From assembly GCA_016712595.1 (NCBI GenBank), contig JADJQT010000001.1, positions 1,671,501 to 1,735,500 on the forward strand: a stretch of DNA of 64,000 nucleotides. The letters are read 5' to 3'. Positions 50,180 to 59,643 of the stretch are shown here, one piece after another. This stretch comes from Rhodospirillales bacterium (GTDB lineage: Bacteria; Pseudomonadota; Alphaproteobacteria; Rhodospirillales; Defluviicoccaceae). The notes beneath the pieces are model-generated. The model saw nothing but the letters and a program-made list of their open reading frames with translations, had not been told where the DNA came from and did not search any database. How positions within the stretch are numbered: position 1 is the first letter of the stretch; each line of letters opens with the position of its first letter. Both the position numbers and the translations under genes were made by a program.

Positions 50180-52114
50180 TCAGGCCGTTTCGTAGAGAAA
50201 CTGCTGAGCTTCGGCGTTGGTCTCGAACACGTGCGGGGCGACGTCGCGTTTTGCCAGCGCCTCTCCCAGCTTGGCGCGCATGAAGGCGCTGGTCGTATAG
50301 CGCGTAACCACGATGTAGTAGTTCTTTTCCAGGTATCGGACCATCTTGGCATAGGTGTCGAGCACGCTGTCGTCGATGCGGAATGAATCGTAGTTAACGA
50401 CGACGTTGACGATGCGCCCGATCCGTTTGCATTGCTTTTCGACCACATCTTGGATCGCGACGACGTCCTGTTCGTTCCGCACTCGCATGCCTTCGAAATT
50501 GAGAAACAGGGTGTTGCGCTCACCATCGTACGTGATCCGGCTCGGCAGATCGCGCAGCCCGATGAAGTCGCGCTCGAGACCCATCGGCTCGTCGCAGAAG
50601 ATGCGCAGGTCCATCGGCTCGATCTCGCCGATCAACGGCTTGAAATCCATGTGGGCAAGGATATCGCGATCGATATCGATTCCGGGGGCGACTTCCGTCA
50701 AGGCAAGGCCATCGGGCGTGAGGCGGAAGACGCAGCGCTCAGTCACGTAAAGCACCGGCTGTCCGATCTGCTTGGCATAGGCGCCGCTGAAGGTGACCTG
50801 TCCAACCTGCTTGACGAATTTGCGTGCACGGCCTTCCTGAAGGATACGCAATGATTTGTCTTCGACGACGATGTTCAGCCCGCCGGCGGTGAAGGTGCCG
50901 GCGAAGACGATCTTGCGCGCGTTCTGCGAAATGTTGATGAAGCCGCCTGCTCCGGCGAGTTTGGGACCGAAACGGCTGACGTTGAGGTTGCCCTCCTCGT
51001 CGCACTCGGCAAGGCCGAGGCAGGCCATGTCGAGACCGCCACCGTCATAGAAGTCGAATTGCTGATTCTGATCGATGATCGCATCGGCATTGACTCCAGC
51101 TCCGAAATTGAGGCCCGCTTGTGGAACCCCGCCGATGCCCCCGGGCTCCGTGGTCAATGTGACGAACTGCAGGATCTTTTCCTCATTCGCGACCGCGGCG
51201 AGGCCCTCGGGCATGCCGATGCCGAGGTTGACGACGCCACCCGCCGGCAACTCAAAGACGCTGCGCCGGGCGATGACCTTGCGCTCATCGAGCGGCATCG
51301 GGGCGAGCGAGCCGAGCGGGACGCGAATTTCCGAAGCGAAGGCCGGATCGTAGTAGGTTCCGTAGGTCTGGGCGTGGAATTCCGGACGGGCGACGACGAC
51401 ACAATCGACGAGAATGCCGGGAATCTTGACGTTCCTGGGGTTGAGTGAGCCGACTTCGGCGATGCGCTCGACCTGCACGATAACAAGGCCACCGGAATTC
51501 TTCGCCGCCATCGCCATGGCGAGGTTATCCAGGCTCAGGGCTTCGCGTTCCATGGTCACATTGCCGTTGGCGTCGGCGGTGGTGCCACGGCAGAACGCGA
51601 CGTTGACGGGAAACGCCTTGTACAAAAGCCACTCCTCGCCGCGCAGGGTGATCAGCTCGACAAGATCTTCTTCGGAAATCTCGTTGATCTTCCCTCCGTC
51701 ACGGCGCGGATCGACGAACGTGCTGAGGCCGACCTTGGTGACGACCCCGGGCGCCTTGGCCGCGATCGCCCGGTAAAGATGCGAGATGACACCCTGCGGC
51801 AGATTGTAGCCCTCGATCCGGTTGCTCAGTGCCAGTTTGGCGACTTTTGGAATCAGCCCCCAGTGCCCACCGATGACCCGCTTGAGCAGTCCGTCGTGGC
51901 CGAGGCGGTTCAAGCCTCGTTCCGCGCCGTCGCCCTGGCCGGCGGCAAACATCAGTGTCAGGTTTCGCGGAGCGCCGGAGTCGAGAAACCGTCGCTCCAG
52001 CGCGACGAGCAAGTCTTCTGGCGCTCCGCTGCCGATAAAACCGGTATTGACGAGGGTATCGCCATCTTGGATCAGCGCGATCGCCTCGTCCGCCGATACA
52101 ACCTTATGTTTCAC
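50180..52114 (-). CDS. Acetate/propionate-type CoA-transferase (YdiF-like) with C-terminal extra domain
   Basis: 644 residues from a GTG at 52114, supported by GGGAGG 7 nt upstream (the frame is open to 52234 but lacks that). Type-I CoA transferase with fused alpha and beta parts: alpha half SADEAIALIQDGDTLVNTGFIG, beta half VVNLGIGMPEGLAAVA, catalytic Glu323 in TTEPGGIGG. Typical YdiF/Pct enzymes are 520-540 residues. Here residues ~515-644 form an additional alpha/beta domain (ITYDGERNTLFLNFEGM, VVVNYDSFRID, VTRYTTSAFMRAKLG). It would exchange CoA between short acyl-CoAs and acetate. Substrate not determined. Confidence 0.87.
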   Translation of the reverse strand: MKHKVVSADEAIALIQDGDTLVNTGFIGSGAPEDLLVALERRFLDSGAPRNLTLMFAAGQGDGAERGLNRLGHDGLLKRVIGGHWGLIPKVAKLALSNRIEGYNLPQGVISHLYRAIAAKAPGVVTKVGLSTFVDPRRDGGKINEISEEDLVELITLRGEEWLLYKAFPVNVAFCRGTTADANGNVTMEREALSLDNLAMAMAAKNSGGLVIVQVERIAEVGSLNPRNVKIPGILVDCVVVARPEFHAQTYGTYYDPAFASEIRVPLGSLAPMPLDERKVIARRSVFELPAGGVVNLGIGMPEGLAAVANEEKILQFVTLTTEPGGIGGVPQAGLNFGAGVNADAIIDQNQQFDFYDGGGLDMACLGLAECDEEGNLNVSRFGPKLAGAGGFINISQNARKIVFAGTFTAGGLNIVVEDKSLRILQEGRARKFVKQVGQVTFSGAYAKQIGQPVLYVTERCVFRLTPDGLALTEVAPGIDIDRDILAHMDFKPLIGEIEPMDLRIFCDEPMGLERDFIGLRDLPSRITYDGERNTLFLNFEGMRVRNEQDVVAIQDVVEKQCKRIGRIVNVVVNYDSFRIDDSVLDTYAKMVRYLEKNYYIVVTRYTTSAFMRAKLGEALAKRDVAPHVFETNAEAQQFLYETA

Positions 52115-52239
52115 GTGTTGCCTCCCGCCGCTTGTCCGTGCCGCGCGCGCGGCCGTTATCTTCGTCTCGCTGGACTTTAGCTGCAGATCACCAGGAAACG
52201 GAAGCCATTCATATTCATTGCCGCATTGCAGCATTCAAT

Positions 52240-52470
52240 TACTGCAGCAGCATTTCCTCTCAAGGAACAATTTATTTAATTAAATTATATGACCAGACAA
52301 AACCCAGAATATGCGTATATATCTAAATATATGTATTTATCGGTTTTGTATATAATTCTCATTATAAAATAATAATGATAAAAAGCTATCTTAAATATAT
52401 TGCTTAATTAAACCGTATAGTGCGTATATGTATTTATATTTATTATTTATATTTTGGAATATGGCCGGTT
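52240..52470. promoter_or_regulatory. AT-rich intergenic island between divergent CoA-transferase and hopanoid-cluster genes
   Basis: By direct count, 52261-52440 has 38 G/C of 180 (about 21%), against a window that is clearly GC-rich. TTAATTAA occurs twice and a TGCGTATAT...TATTTAT motif is repeated (52313 and 52431). The only frame of note (52420-52647) is not protein-like. The 605-bp intergenic region must carry promoters for both flanking genes; the core could be an UP-element, a nucleoid-protein site or a silenced insertion scar. One piece, CATTATAAAATAATAATGATA, resembles half of a Fur-type box, which I regard as weak. Confidence 0.65.
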
Positions 52471-52719
52471 TACCTGAAATCTGATGAAAGGGTAGCTTGG
52501 AGTGGCGCTGCTTCATCCTTTCGGCCACGCGGCACCGGCTTTGCTGAGGTGACGGGTCCTTGTGCTCCGTCCGGCGCGCTCACATCTCAGCACAGGGGTT
52601 TCATGACCGGTATCGAGCCGACAATGGCGCGCGTCACGCGGTCTTAGCTTGATTTTTCGCTGTCGATCGGCAGTCTTCCAGCGGATCGGGCGCCACAAGA
52701 GCATGAGGGCGAAGGAACT

Positions 52720-53370
52720 ATGGTCGAAGCGATGCGAGCCCCCTGCCAAATGGTCTCTCGTCGGCTAGCGATCGGCATGCTCGTCGGCGTGATGATGAGC
52801 GTCTTCGTTGTGCCGACATCGCGCGCCGCGGAAACCGACACTGACGCCAAGGTATTTATCGATGGGTTGGCAGGCGAGGCCATTTCAGCGCTGACGGCGC
52901 GCGATATTTCGCGCGAGGAGCGAGAGGAACGGGCGCGGACGCTGCTGAACGAAAATTTCGCCGTGCCGACGATCGGCCAGTTCGTACTCGGCCGGTACTG
53001 GCGCGTCGCCACGCCGGAGGAGCGGGAAGAATATCTGCGCCTGTTCGAACAACTCATCGTCGTGACCTACGTCGACCGCTTCAGCCGCTATTCGGGCGAG
53101 AAACTGACGGTCCGGCGCAGCGTGACCGACGCCGAGAGTGGTGACGTGATCGTCTATTCGGAGATTACTCGGCCGGCCGCCGCCCCGATTGAAGTCGGCT
53201 GGCGCGTGCGCAGCCAGAACGGTGTGCGCAAGATCGTCGATGTCTATGTCGAAGGGGTCAGCATGGGGCTGACCCAGCGCTCGGATTTTAACTCCGTTAT
53301 TCGCAACGGCGGCGGCGCGGTGAGCGTCCTGATCGACGAAATGCGCCGCCGCGTGCGGCAGGATTCGTAA
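52720..53370 (+). CDS. MlaC/Ttg2D-type periplasmic protein, head of the hopanoid run
   Basis: 216 residues with a signal peptide (about 1-36). The ABC-transport auxiliary (Ttg2) domain covers the rest: FIDGLAGEAISAL, NFAVPTIGQFVLGRYWR, EYLRLFEQLIVVTYVDRFS, and FNSVIRNGGGAVSVLID. These proteins carry phospholipids or lipids across the periplasm; a relative (HpnM) is part of hopanoid clusters. It is 20 bp before hpnC on the same strand. A second family member closes the cluster at 63.5 kb. Confidence 0.88.
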   Translation: MVEAMRAPCQMVSRRLAIGMLVGVMMSVFVVPTSRAAETDTDAKVFIDGLAGEAISALTARDISREEREERARTLLNENFAVPTIGQFVLGRYWRVATPEEREEYLRLFEQLIVVTYVDRFSRYSGEKLTVRRSVTDAESGDVIVYSEITRPAAAPIEVGWRVRSQNGVRKIVDVYVEGVSMGLTQRSDFNSVIRNGGGAVSVLIDEMRRRVRQDS

Positions 53371-53390
53371 CCCGGCGCGGGCTCGCCTCA

Positions 53391-54242
53391 ATGAATCATA
53401 ATGCAGGGGGGGCAGTCGAGGCCCCGTCCGGAAAGGACGCGGCCTACGAGAACTTTCCCGTCGGCTCGTTTCTGCTTCCGGCGGCGCTCAGGCCGCACGT
53501 CGCCGTATTTTATGCCTATGCGCGGGCCATCGATGATATCGCCGACAGCGCCGACCTCCCTGCCGAGGAGAAGATCGCCAGGCTTGACGCTTTCGCGCGA
53601 GTCATCGGCGGTGAGGCGCCGGCCTCGGACGGCTTCGAGAAGGCGCAGGCAATTCGCCGGACGTTGGTGGCCACGGGCATCTCGCCGCAGCACTGCCTCG
53701 ATCTGATCTCGGCGTTTAAGCACGACGCGGTCAAGGGCCGCTACGCCGACTGGCCGGATCTGATCGATTATTGCGACCGGTCGGCGGCACCCGTCGGCCG
53801 TTTTCTCATCGATCTGCACGGCGGCTCGCGCAGCGGCTATGGTGCCGCGGACGCGCTGTGCAATGCGCTGCAGGTGATCAACCATCTTCAGGATTGTCAG
53901 GACGATTATCGCACATTGAATCGGGTCTATCTGCCGGGAGACTGGGTGGAACGGGAACAGGCGCGCATCGATGATCTCGACCGCCAGGCGAGCACGCCAG
54001 CGCTGCGTCGCGTGATCGACCGTTGTCTCGACGGCATCGAGGCGTTGCTGACGGATGCCGGGGCCTTGCCGGCGGGGTTGCGCAGCCGCCGCCTGGCGAT
54101 GGAATCGGCGGCGATCCTCGGTATCGCTAAGTCCTTGACAAGGCGGCTCCGTCACCAGGATCCTCTGGCACGCAGGGTTCAACTCGGCAAAACCGAGTTT
54201 CTGTTCTCCTGTGTCCGCGGTGTCGTTGTTCAGTTTCTGTGA
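53391..54242 (+). CDS. hpnC: Squalene synthase HpnC (hydroxysqualene synthase)
   Basis: 283 residues. Trans-isoprenyl diphosphate synthase fold with the two Asp-rich motifs YARAIDDIADSAD (~44-56) and LQDCQDDYRTLN (~170). With HpnD and HpnE it replaces the single eukaryotic squalene synthase; HpnC converts presqualene diphosphate to hydroxysqualene. First of the gapless hpnC-B-D-E run. Confidence 0.94.
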   Translation: MNHNAGGAVEAPSGKDAAYENFPVGSFLLPAALRPHVAVFYAYARAIDDIADSADLPAEEKIARLDAFARVIGGEAPASDGFEKAQAIRRTLVATGISPQHCLDLISAFKHDAVKGRYADWPDLIDYCDRSAAPVGRFLIDLHGGSRSGYGAADALCNALQVINHLQDCQDDYRTLNRVYLPGDWVEREQARIDDLDRQASTPALRRVIDRCLDGIEALLTDAGALPAGLRSRRLAMESAAILGIAKSLTRRLRHQDPLARRVQLGKTEFLFSCVRGVVVQFL

Positions 54243-54246
54243 TCCC

Positions 54247-55431
54247 ATGCTCAGTATCGTATTCCTGGTTCTCATCGTTTTTTGTGTTTGCGGCTGGCTG
54301 TTTCTTTGCTATGGCCGCGGCGGTTTCTGGCGGGCCAACCAAAGGCTGCCAAAATCTCTCCCGGATGCACCCATGTGGGGCGATGTTGTCGCGGTGATTC
54401 CGGCGCGGAATGAAGCCGAGTGTATCGGGCGTACGGTTGCCTCCCTGCTGGCGCAGGACTATCCCGGAACGTTGCGCGTGGTCGTCGTCGACGACGGATC
54501 GTCCGACGGCACCGCTGAGGCGGCGCTCGCCGCCGCCCGCGGTAGCGAGCGGCTGTCGATCCTTGCCGGTGAGCCGCTCCCGGCTGGGTGGACCGGCAAA
54601 CTGTGGGCGGTTCAGCAGGGCGTGACCTGGGTCACCCGGCAGTTTCCGGATTCGGCGTTCCTGCTGCTCACCGACGCCGACATCGAACATGACTCGACCA
54701 ACGTCCGGCGGCTCGTCGCCAAGGCCGAGCGCGGGCGGTATCAGCTCGTCTCGCTGATGGTTCAACTGCGCTGCCATACATTTTGGGAGCGGCTTCTCGT
54801 CCCGCCGTTCATTTTCTTTTTTCAAAAGCTCTATCCGTTTGCCTGGGTGAACGATCCGCGTCGCCCAGAAGCCGCGGCGGCGGGCGGATGCATGCTGGTG
54901 CGCGCGCCCGCGCTCGCCGCGGCCGGCGGCATTGCCGCAATTCGCGGCCGGCTGATCGACGACTGCGCGCTGGCGGCGCTGCTCAAGGAACAAGGCGCGA
55001 TCTGGCTCGGTCTAAGCCACGAGACGCGCAGTTTGCGTCCATACGACCGTCTGGCCGAGTTCTGGGCGATGGTCGCGCGGTCGGCCTATACGCAGCTTGG
55101 CTACTCGCGGCGCCTGCTGCTCGCGACCGTTTGCGTTATGACCGTGCAGTACCTCACGCCGCCCGCCGCGATCGTCTACGGCGTGATCGTCGCCAACCTA
55201 TGGATTGCGATTCTCGGCGTGCTTGCCTGGTCGGTGATGGTCGCTATGTTCACGCCGACATTGATGCTCTATCGAATGCCGACGGCTTGGGGGCTGGCGT
55301 TGCCGCTGGCGGCGTTGCTCTATGTGCTGATGACGATCGACTCGGCACGGCTGACATGGCAGGGACGCGGCGGCTTGTGGAAGGGGCGCAGTTTTTCCGC
55401 CCGCGCAGATTCTGATCTGAGCTCGGCGTGA
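54247..55431 (+). CDS. hpnB: Hopene-associated glycosyltransferase HpnB
   Basis: 394 residues from the ATG at 54247, 4 nt after hpnC. An N-terminal membrane helix, GT2-type domain with VIPARNEAECIG, VVVDDGSSDGT, LLTDADIEH and GGCMLVRAP, then C-terminal membrane helices. The family occurs only in hopanoid clusters; its acceptor is not established. Its stop overlaps hpnD as GTGA. Confidence 0.9.
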   Translation: MLSIVFLVLIVFCVCGWLFLCYGRGGFWRANQRLPKSLPDAPMWGDVVAVIPARNEAECIGRTVASLLAQDYPGTLRVVVVDDGSSDGTAEAALAAARGSERLSILAGEPLPAGWTGKLWAVQQGVTWVTRQFPDSAFLLLTDADIEHDSTNVRRLVAKAERGRYQLVSLMVQLRCHTFWERLLVPPFIFFFQKLYPFAWVNDPRRPEAAAAGGCMLVRAPALAAAGGIAAIRGRLIDDCALAALLKEQGAIWLGLSHETRSLRPYDRLAEFWAMVARSAYTQLGYSRRLLLATVCVMTVQYLTPPAAIVYGVIVANLWIAILGVLAWSVMVAMFTPTLMLYRMPTAWGLALPLAALLYVLMTIDSARLTWQGRGGLWKGRSFSARADSDLSSA

Positions 55432-56312
55432 CACACGGTCCGACGATCAGCGGAGCGTCGGTGAGCGCCGATTCGGTCCCGGCGCAGGCCTACGTTGAGC
55501 AGGTGGTGCGTGCCTCCGGGACCTCGTTCTATTGGGCGATGCGCTTCCTGCCACCGGAAAAACGGGCGGCGATGTTAGCCGTCTATGCGTTCTGCCGCGA
55601 GGTCGATGACGTCGCTGACGAGCCGGGAGACGTGGACGCGAAGCGGCGCGCGCTGGCCGAATGGCGCGAAGAGATCGAGGCGCTGTTTCGCGGCGCACCC
55701 CGCCAGCCGGTGACAGCGGCACTGTCGCCCGCAGTTTCCGGCTTTGCGCTACGCAAGGCGGATTTCCTTGCGATCATTGACGGCATGGAAATGGATGCCG
55801 CCGAACGCATCCGTATCGCCGATCTCGATGAGCTGAGGCTTTACTGTGACCGCGTCGCCTGCGCGGTCGGTCGGCTCTCGGTCCGCATCTTCGGCGTCGG
55901 TGATCCGTTGGGCGACCAACTGGCGACGACGCTCGGCCACGCGCTGCAACTCACCAATATCCTGCGGGATGTCAAGGAGGACGCCAGCCGAGACCGGCTC
56001 TACCTGCCCCACGATCTGCTGACGAAGCGCGGGATCGATGCCGGTCCGGACGTGCTGGCGATACTGCACAACTCCGGGGTCGCGTCCGTTTGCGCCGATC
56101 TTGCCGGCATGGCGGTCAAGCACTTCGACGAAGCCGCAGCCTGCATCGATCGCTGTGAGCGTCGGCAGGTTCGTCCGGCCACGGTCATGATGCATGTCTA
56201 CCAGCGGACGCTGAGCCGCCTCATTCATCGGGGCTGGCGGCGATGGGCCGAGCCAGTATCGCTATCCTCGGCCGAAAAGCTCTGGATCGCGCTGCGTTAC
56301 GGGATGATCTGA
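55428..56312 (+). CDS. hpnD: Presqualene diphosphate synthase HpnD
   Basis: 294 residues, GTG start in GTGA overlap with hpnB. Asp-rich motifs FCREVDDVADE and LRDVKEDASRDRLYLP are intact. It condenses two farnesyl diphosphates to presqualene diphosphate, the substrate of HpnC. Immediately followed by hpnE (stop TGA at 56310-56312, ATG at 56313). Confidence 0.94.
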   Translation: MTHGPTISGASVSADSVPAQAYVEQVVRASGTSFYWAMRFLPPEKRAAMLAVYAFCREVDDVADEPGDVDAKRRALAEWREEIEALFRGAPRQPVTAALSPAVSGFALRKADFLAIIDGMEMDAAERIRIADLDELRLYCDRVACAVGRLSVRIFGVGDPLGDQLATTLGHALQLTNILRDVKEDASRDRLYLPHDLLTKRGIDAGPDVLAILHNSGVASVCADLAGMAVKHFDEAAACIDRCERRQVRPATVMMHVYQRTLSRLIHRGWRRWAEPVSLSSAEKLWIALRYGMI

Positions 56313-57575
56313 ATGTCCGGCCAGATTCACGTCGTAGGCGCGGGCCTCTCTGGCCTCGCGGCGGCGGTCGATCTCGCGGCATCGGGTCGGCGGGTTGTCG
56401 TCTACGAGCACGCCGGACACGCCGGCGGTCGCTGCCGCTCGTTTGTCGATGACACCCTCGCGCGGACGATCGATAACGGCAATCACCTGGTATTGAGCGG
56501 CAACACCTCGCTTCACGCGTATTTGCGGACGATCGGCGCCGTCGACGGCTTGACCGGCCCGCCGACGGCGCGATTTCCCTTCCTCGATCTTGCCACCGGC
56601 GAGCGCTGGGACGTCCGTCCCGGTGCCGGACGCATTCCGTGGTGGGTTTTGTCGCCGTCGCGACGAATTCCGGGCACGCGCCTTGGCGAGTACCTCGCAA
56701 CATGGCGGCTTGCCTGCGCCGGCGCGAACGCCACCGTTGCCGAGAGCGTCGGGGGGAACGGCACTTTGTATCGCCGGTTCTGGGAGCCGCTGGCGGTGGC
56801 CGTGCTTAACACCGCGGCGGAGGAGGGGGCGGCGCGACTGCTCTGGCCAGTGCTGCGTGAAACGTTTGGCCGCGGCGAGGCCGCCTGCCGGCCGCGCATC
56901 GCCGAGCGCGGGCTAAGCAGCTGCTTCGTCGATCCGGCTTTGACGTTTCTGCGCCGACGCGGGGTGGACGTGCGCCTGCACGCGCGCTTGCGCAGCCTGG
57001 AGAGCGCCGACGGCGAGGTGCGTCGCCTGTGCTTCGCGTCGGTGGGCGCGGTCGACATCGGCCCGGACGATGCCGTGGTGCTGGCCGTTCCGCCCAACGC
57101 CGCGGCAACGGTGCTGCCGGGGCTGACGACGCCGATGGCGAGCCGGGCGATCGTCAATGCCCATTTCTTGCTTCCACGACCATTCACTCGGGCGGTTTTC
57201 CTCGGGCTCGTCGGCGGTGTCTCCCACTGGATCTTCGTGCGCGACGACGTGGCATCGGTCACCGTCAGTGCCGCCGAGGATCTCGCCGGAAGGGCCAACG
57301 ATGAGATTGTTGCGCGCGTGTGGCCAGAGGTGACGAGAGCACTCAATCTGGGAGATGTGCCGCTTTCGACCTGGAAGATCATCAAGGAAAAGCGCGCCAC
57401 GTTTGCGCAGACACCGGCGGAGGTCCTCCGCCGGCCGCCAAGCCGCACGGGCCTGCGCAACCTTCGATTGGCCGGCGATTGGACCGATACCGGTTTGCCG
57501 GCGACGATCGAGGGGAGCGTGCGTTCTGGTCACACTGCGGCAGAGAGTCTCGCGCAATTAGCGACATTATCTTGA
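56313..57575 (+). CDS. hpnE: Hydroxysqualene dehydroxylase HpnE
   Basis: 420 residues. FAD amine-oxidase fold with the dinucleotide motif HVVGAGLSGLAAAVDLA at the N-terminus, GGRCRSF, and the C-terminal FAD-binding LAGDWTDTGLPATIEGSVRSG. It reduces hydroxysqualene to squalene with FADH2, completing the HpnC/D/E route. It directly abuts hpnD and precedes shc. Confidence 0.94.
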   Translation: MSGQIHVVGAGLSGLAAAVDLAASGRRVVVYEHAGHAGGRCRSFVDDTLARTIDNGNHLVLSGNTSLHAYLRTIGAVDGLTGPPTARFPFLDLATGERWDVRPGAGRIPWWVLSPSRRIPGTRLGEYLATWRLACAGANATVAESVGGNGTLYRRFWEPLAVAVLNTAAEEGAARLLWPVLRETFGRGEAACRPRIAERGLSSCFVDPALTFLRRRGVDVRLHARLRSLESADGEVRRLCFASVGAVDIGPDDAVVLAVPPNAAATVLPGLTTPMASRAIVNAHFLLPRPFTRAVFLGLVGGVSHWIFVRDDVASVTVSAAEDLAGRANDEIVARVWPEVTRALNLGDVPLSTWKIIKEKRATFAQTPAEVLRRPPSRTGLRNLRLAGDWTDTGLPATIEGSVRSGHTAAESLAQLATLS

Positions 57576-57623
57576 CAGTCGTATGCGATTCGAAGCAACA
57601 GATGGTCAAACTGTGGCATTGGA

Positions 57624-59642
57624 GTGACAGTGGACGGAAGCACCGATCATTACCGGAAGAACGTCGCGGGTGGGACAGAACCGATGCGCAAGACGCGGGC
57701 GAGCACTGCCAACGAAAGCTCCGATCCGGGGCGGCTGGATGACGGTCTCGATCTGGCGATTTCCGAGGCGGCGGCGTGGCTGACGAACCGGCAACACGGT
57801 GATGGTCATTGGGTCTTCGAACTGGAAGCTGACGCGACCATTCCGTCCGAGTACATCCTGGCCAATCACTTTATGGACGAAATCAACGATCCAATCGAAC
57901 GCAGGATCGCGCAGTACCTGCGCCGGACCCAGGGACGGCATGGCGGCTGGTCATTATATCACGACGGCGACTTCGACCTGAGCGCGTCGGTCAAGGCGTA
58001 CTTCGCGCTGAAAATGGTCGGCGATGATCAGGACCTGCCACACATGCGGCGGGCGTGCGCGGCAATCCTCGAACATGGCGGGGCAGCGCGGGCCAACGTC
58101 TTCACCCGCATCCTGCTTGCCCTGTTTGGACAGGTTCCCTGGCGCGCCGCGCCGTGGATACGCCCGGAAGCCATGCTCATGCCGGCATGGGCGCCATTTC
58201 ATATCGACAAGGTCTCCTACTGGTCGCGCACGGTGATGGTACCGCTGTTCATCCTGGCGGCGCTGAAACCACGCGCACGCAATCCACGCGGAGTGGACAT
58301 TCGCGAGCTGTTCGTCACTCCACCCGAACTCGAACGCCGGTATATGCGCAATCCCACCGGTGAGCGCATCGGTGATGTGTTCCTCGCGCTTGATCACGTT
58401 GGGCGGATTGTCGAGCCGCTGTTTCCCCGCTCGATGCAGCGCCGCTCGATTGACAAGGCCGCCGCTTTCATCAAGGAACGCCTGAACGGCGAGGACGGCC
58501 TTGGCGGGATTTTCCCGGCGATGGCCTATTCGTACATGGCCTTTGACGCGCTGGAATATCCGCGTGACCATCCGGACATGCAGACGATTCGCTCGGCGAT
58601 GGACAAGCTCCTGGTCCTGCGCGAGGACGAAGCCTACGTCCAGCCGTGCCTTTCGCCGATCTGGGACACCGGCCTCGCGCTGCACGCGCTGCTCGAGAGT
58701 GGCGTTCCGGGGGACGAGGCGGTGGTGGCGTCCGGCTGCGATTGGCTGGTCGAACGCCAGGTGCTCGACGTCTACGGCGACTGGACGGCCAACCGGCCAA
58801 ATCTGCGGCCCGGCGGATGGGCTTTCCAGTATCGCAACGACCACTATCCGGATGTGGACGACACGGCGGTTATCGCCATGGCCCTGCATCGGGCGGGTGC
58901 GTCCACCTACGACGGCGCGGTAGCTCGCGCCTGCGAGTGGGTGATCGGCATGCAGAGCCGCAGCGGCGGCTGGGGTGCCTTTGATGCCGACAACGAACAC
59001 TATGAGCTCAACAGCATTCCGTTCGCCGACCACGGCGCCCTGCTCGATCCACCGACCGCCGACGTGACCGCGCGCTGCCTCGGCATGCTGATACAGGTCG
59101 GTCACGGCAGGGACCACCCATCGGTGGCACGGGCGCTGGACTACCTCAAGGGGCAGCAGGAGGCGGATGGCTCATGGTTCGGCCGGTGGGGAACGAACTA
59201 CGTCTACGGCACATGGTCGGTTCTCTGTGCGCTCAATGCCGTCGGCGAGGACATGCAGGCCCCTTATATCCGGCGAGCCGTGGGTTTCATCAAGTCGCGC
59301 CAGCGCGAGGACGGCGGCTGGGGTGAGGATTGCGCCAGCTACTGGCCGGAGCGGCGTCATGAGGTCAAGACGAGCACTCCCTCGCAAACCTCCTGGGCGC
59401 TGCTCGCGCTGATGGCGGCGGGGGATGTCGAGTGCCCCGAGGTGCGCCGCGGCGTCGCGTACCTGTTGGCGGCGCCGCGTGAAGGCGGACAGTGGCACGA
59501 GGAATATTACAACGCCGTCGGTTTCCCGCGCGTTTTCTACCTCCGCTACTACGGGTACAGCGCCTATTTCCCGCTGTGGGCGCTTGCCCGATATCGCAAT
59601 TTGAAGCGAAGCAACACCAAGACGACCAGCTTCGGCATTTGA
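57624..59642 (+). CDS. shc: Squalene-hopene cyclase
   Basis: 672 residues, starting at a GTG at 57624 (a GTG at 57630 with GGAG 5 nt upstream is equally likely). The catalytic DxDDTA motif is DVDDTA at about residue 410-415. Several QW repeats appear, for example GWGAFDADNEHYELN and GSWFGRWGTNYVYG. A membrane-channel region lies around residues 170-230. It cyclises squalene to hopene/hopanol at the inner membrane. Follows hpnE by 48 bp. Confidence 0.96.
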   Translation: MTVDGSTDHYRKNVAGGTEPMRKTRASTANESSDPGRLDDGLDLAISEAAAWLTNRQHGDGHWVFELEADATIPSEYILANHFMDEINDPIERRIAQYLRRTQGRHGGWSLYHDGDFDLSASVKAYFALKMVGDDQDLPHMRRACAAILEHGGAARANVFTRILLALFGQVPWRAAPWIRPEAMLMPAWAPFHIDKVSYWSRTVMVPLFILAALKPRARNPRGVDIRELFVTPPELERRYMRNPTGERIGDVFLALDHVGRIVEPLFPRSMQRRSIDKAAAFIKERLNGEDGLGGIFPAMAYSYMAFDALEYPRDHPDMQTIRSAMDKLLVLREDEAYVQPCLSPIWDTGLALHALLESGVPGDEAVVASGCDWLVERQVLDVYGDWTANRPNLRPGGWAFQYRNDHYPDVDDTAVIAMALHRAGASTYDGAVARACEWVIGMQSRSGGWGAFDADNEHYELNSIPFADHGALLDPPTADVTARCLGMLIQVGHGRDHPSVARALDYLKGQQEADGSWFGRWGTNYVYGTWSVLCALNAVGEDMQAPYIRRAVGFIKSRQREDGGWGEDCASYWPERRHEVKTSTPSQTSWALLALMAAGDVECPEVRRGVAYLLAAPREGGQWHEEYYNAVGFPRVFYLRYYGYSAYFPLWALARYRNLKRSNTKTTSFGI

Positions 59643-59643
59643 G

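Noticed and set aside
52350..52385. Fur box in the AT-rich island
   Set aside because: Only half of the consensus matches; in 20% GC sequence such matches are expected by chance.
52261..52440. AT-rich island as a replication origin
   Set aside because: No DnaA-box cluster or iteron series of constant spacing is seen, and no dnaA, parAB or rep gene is nearby.
57954..59117. 387-codon minus-strand frame inside shc
   Set aside because: Antisense to well-supported cyclase coding sequence.
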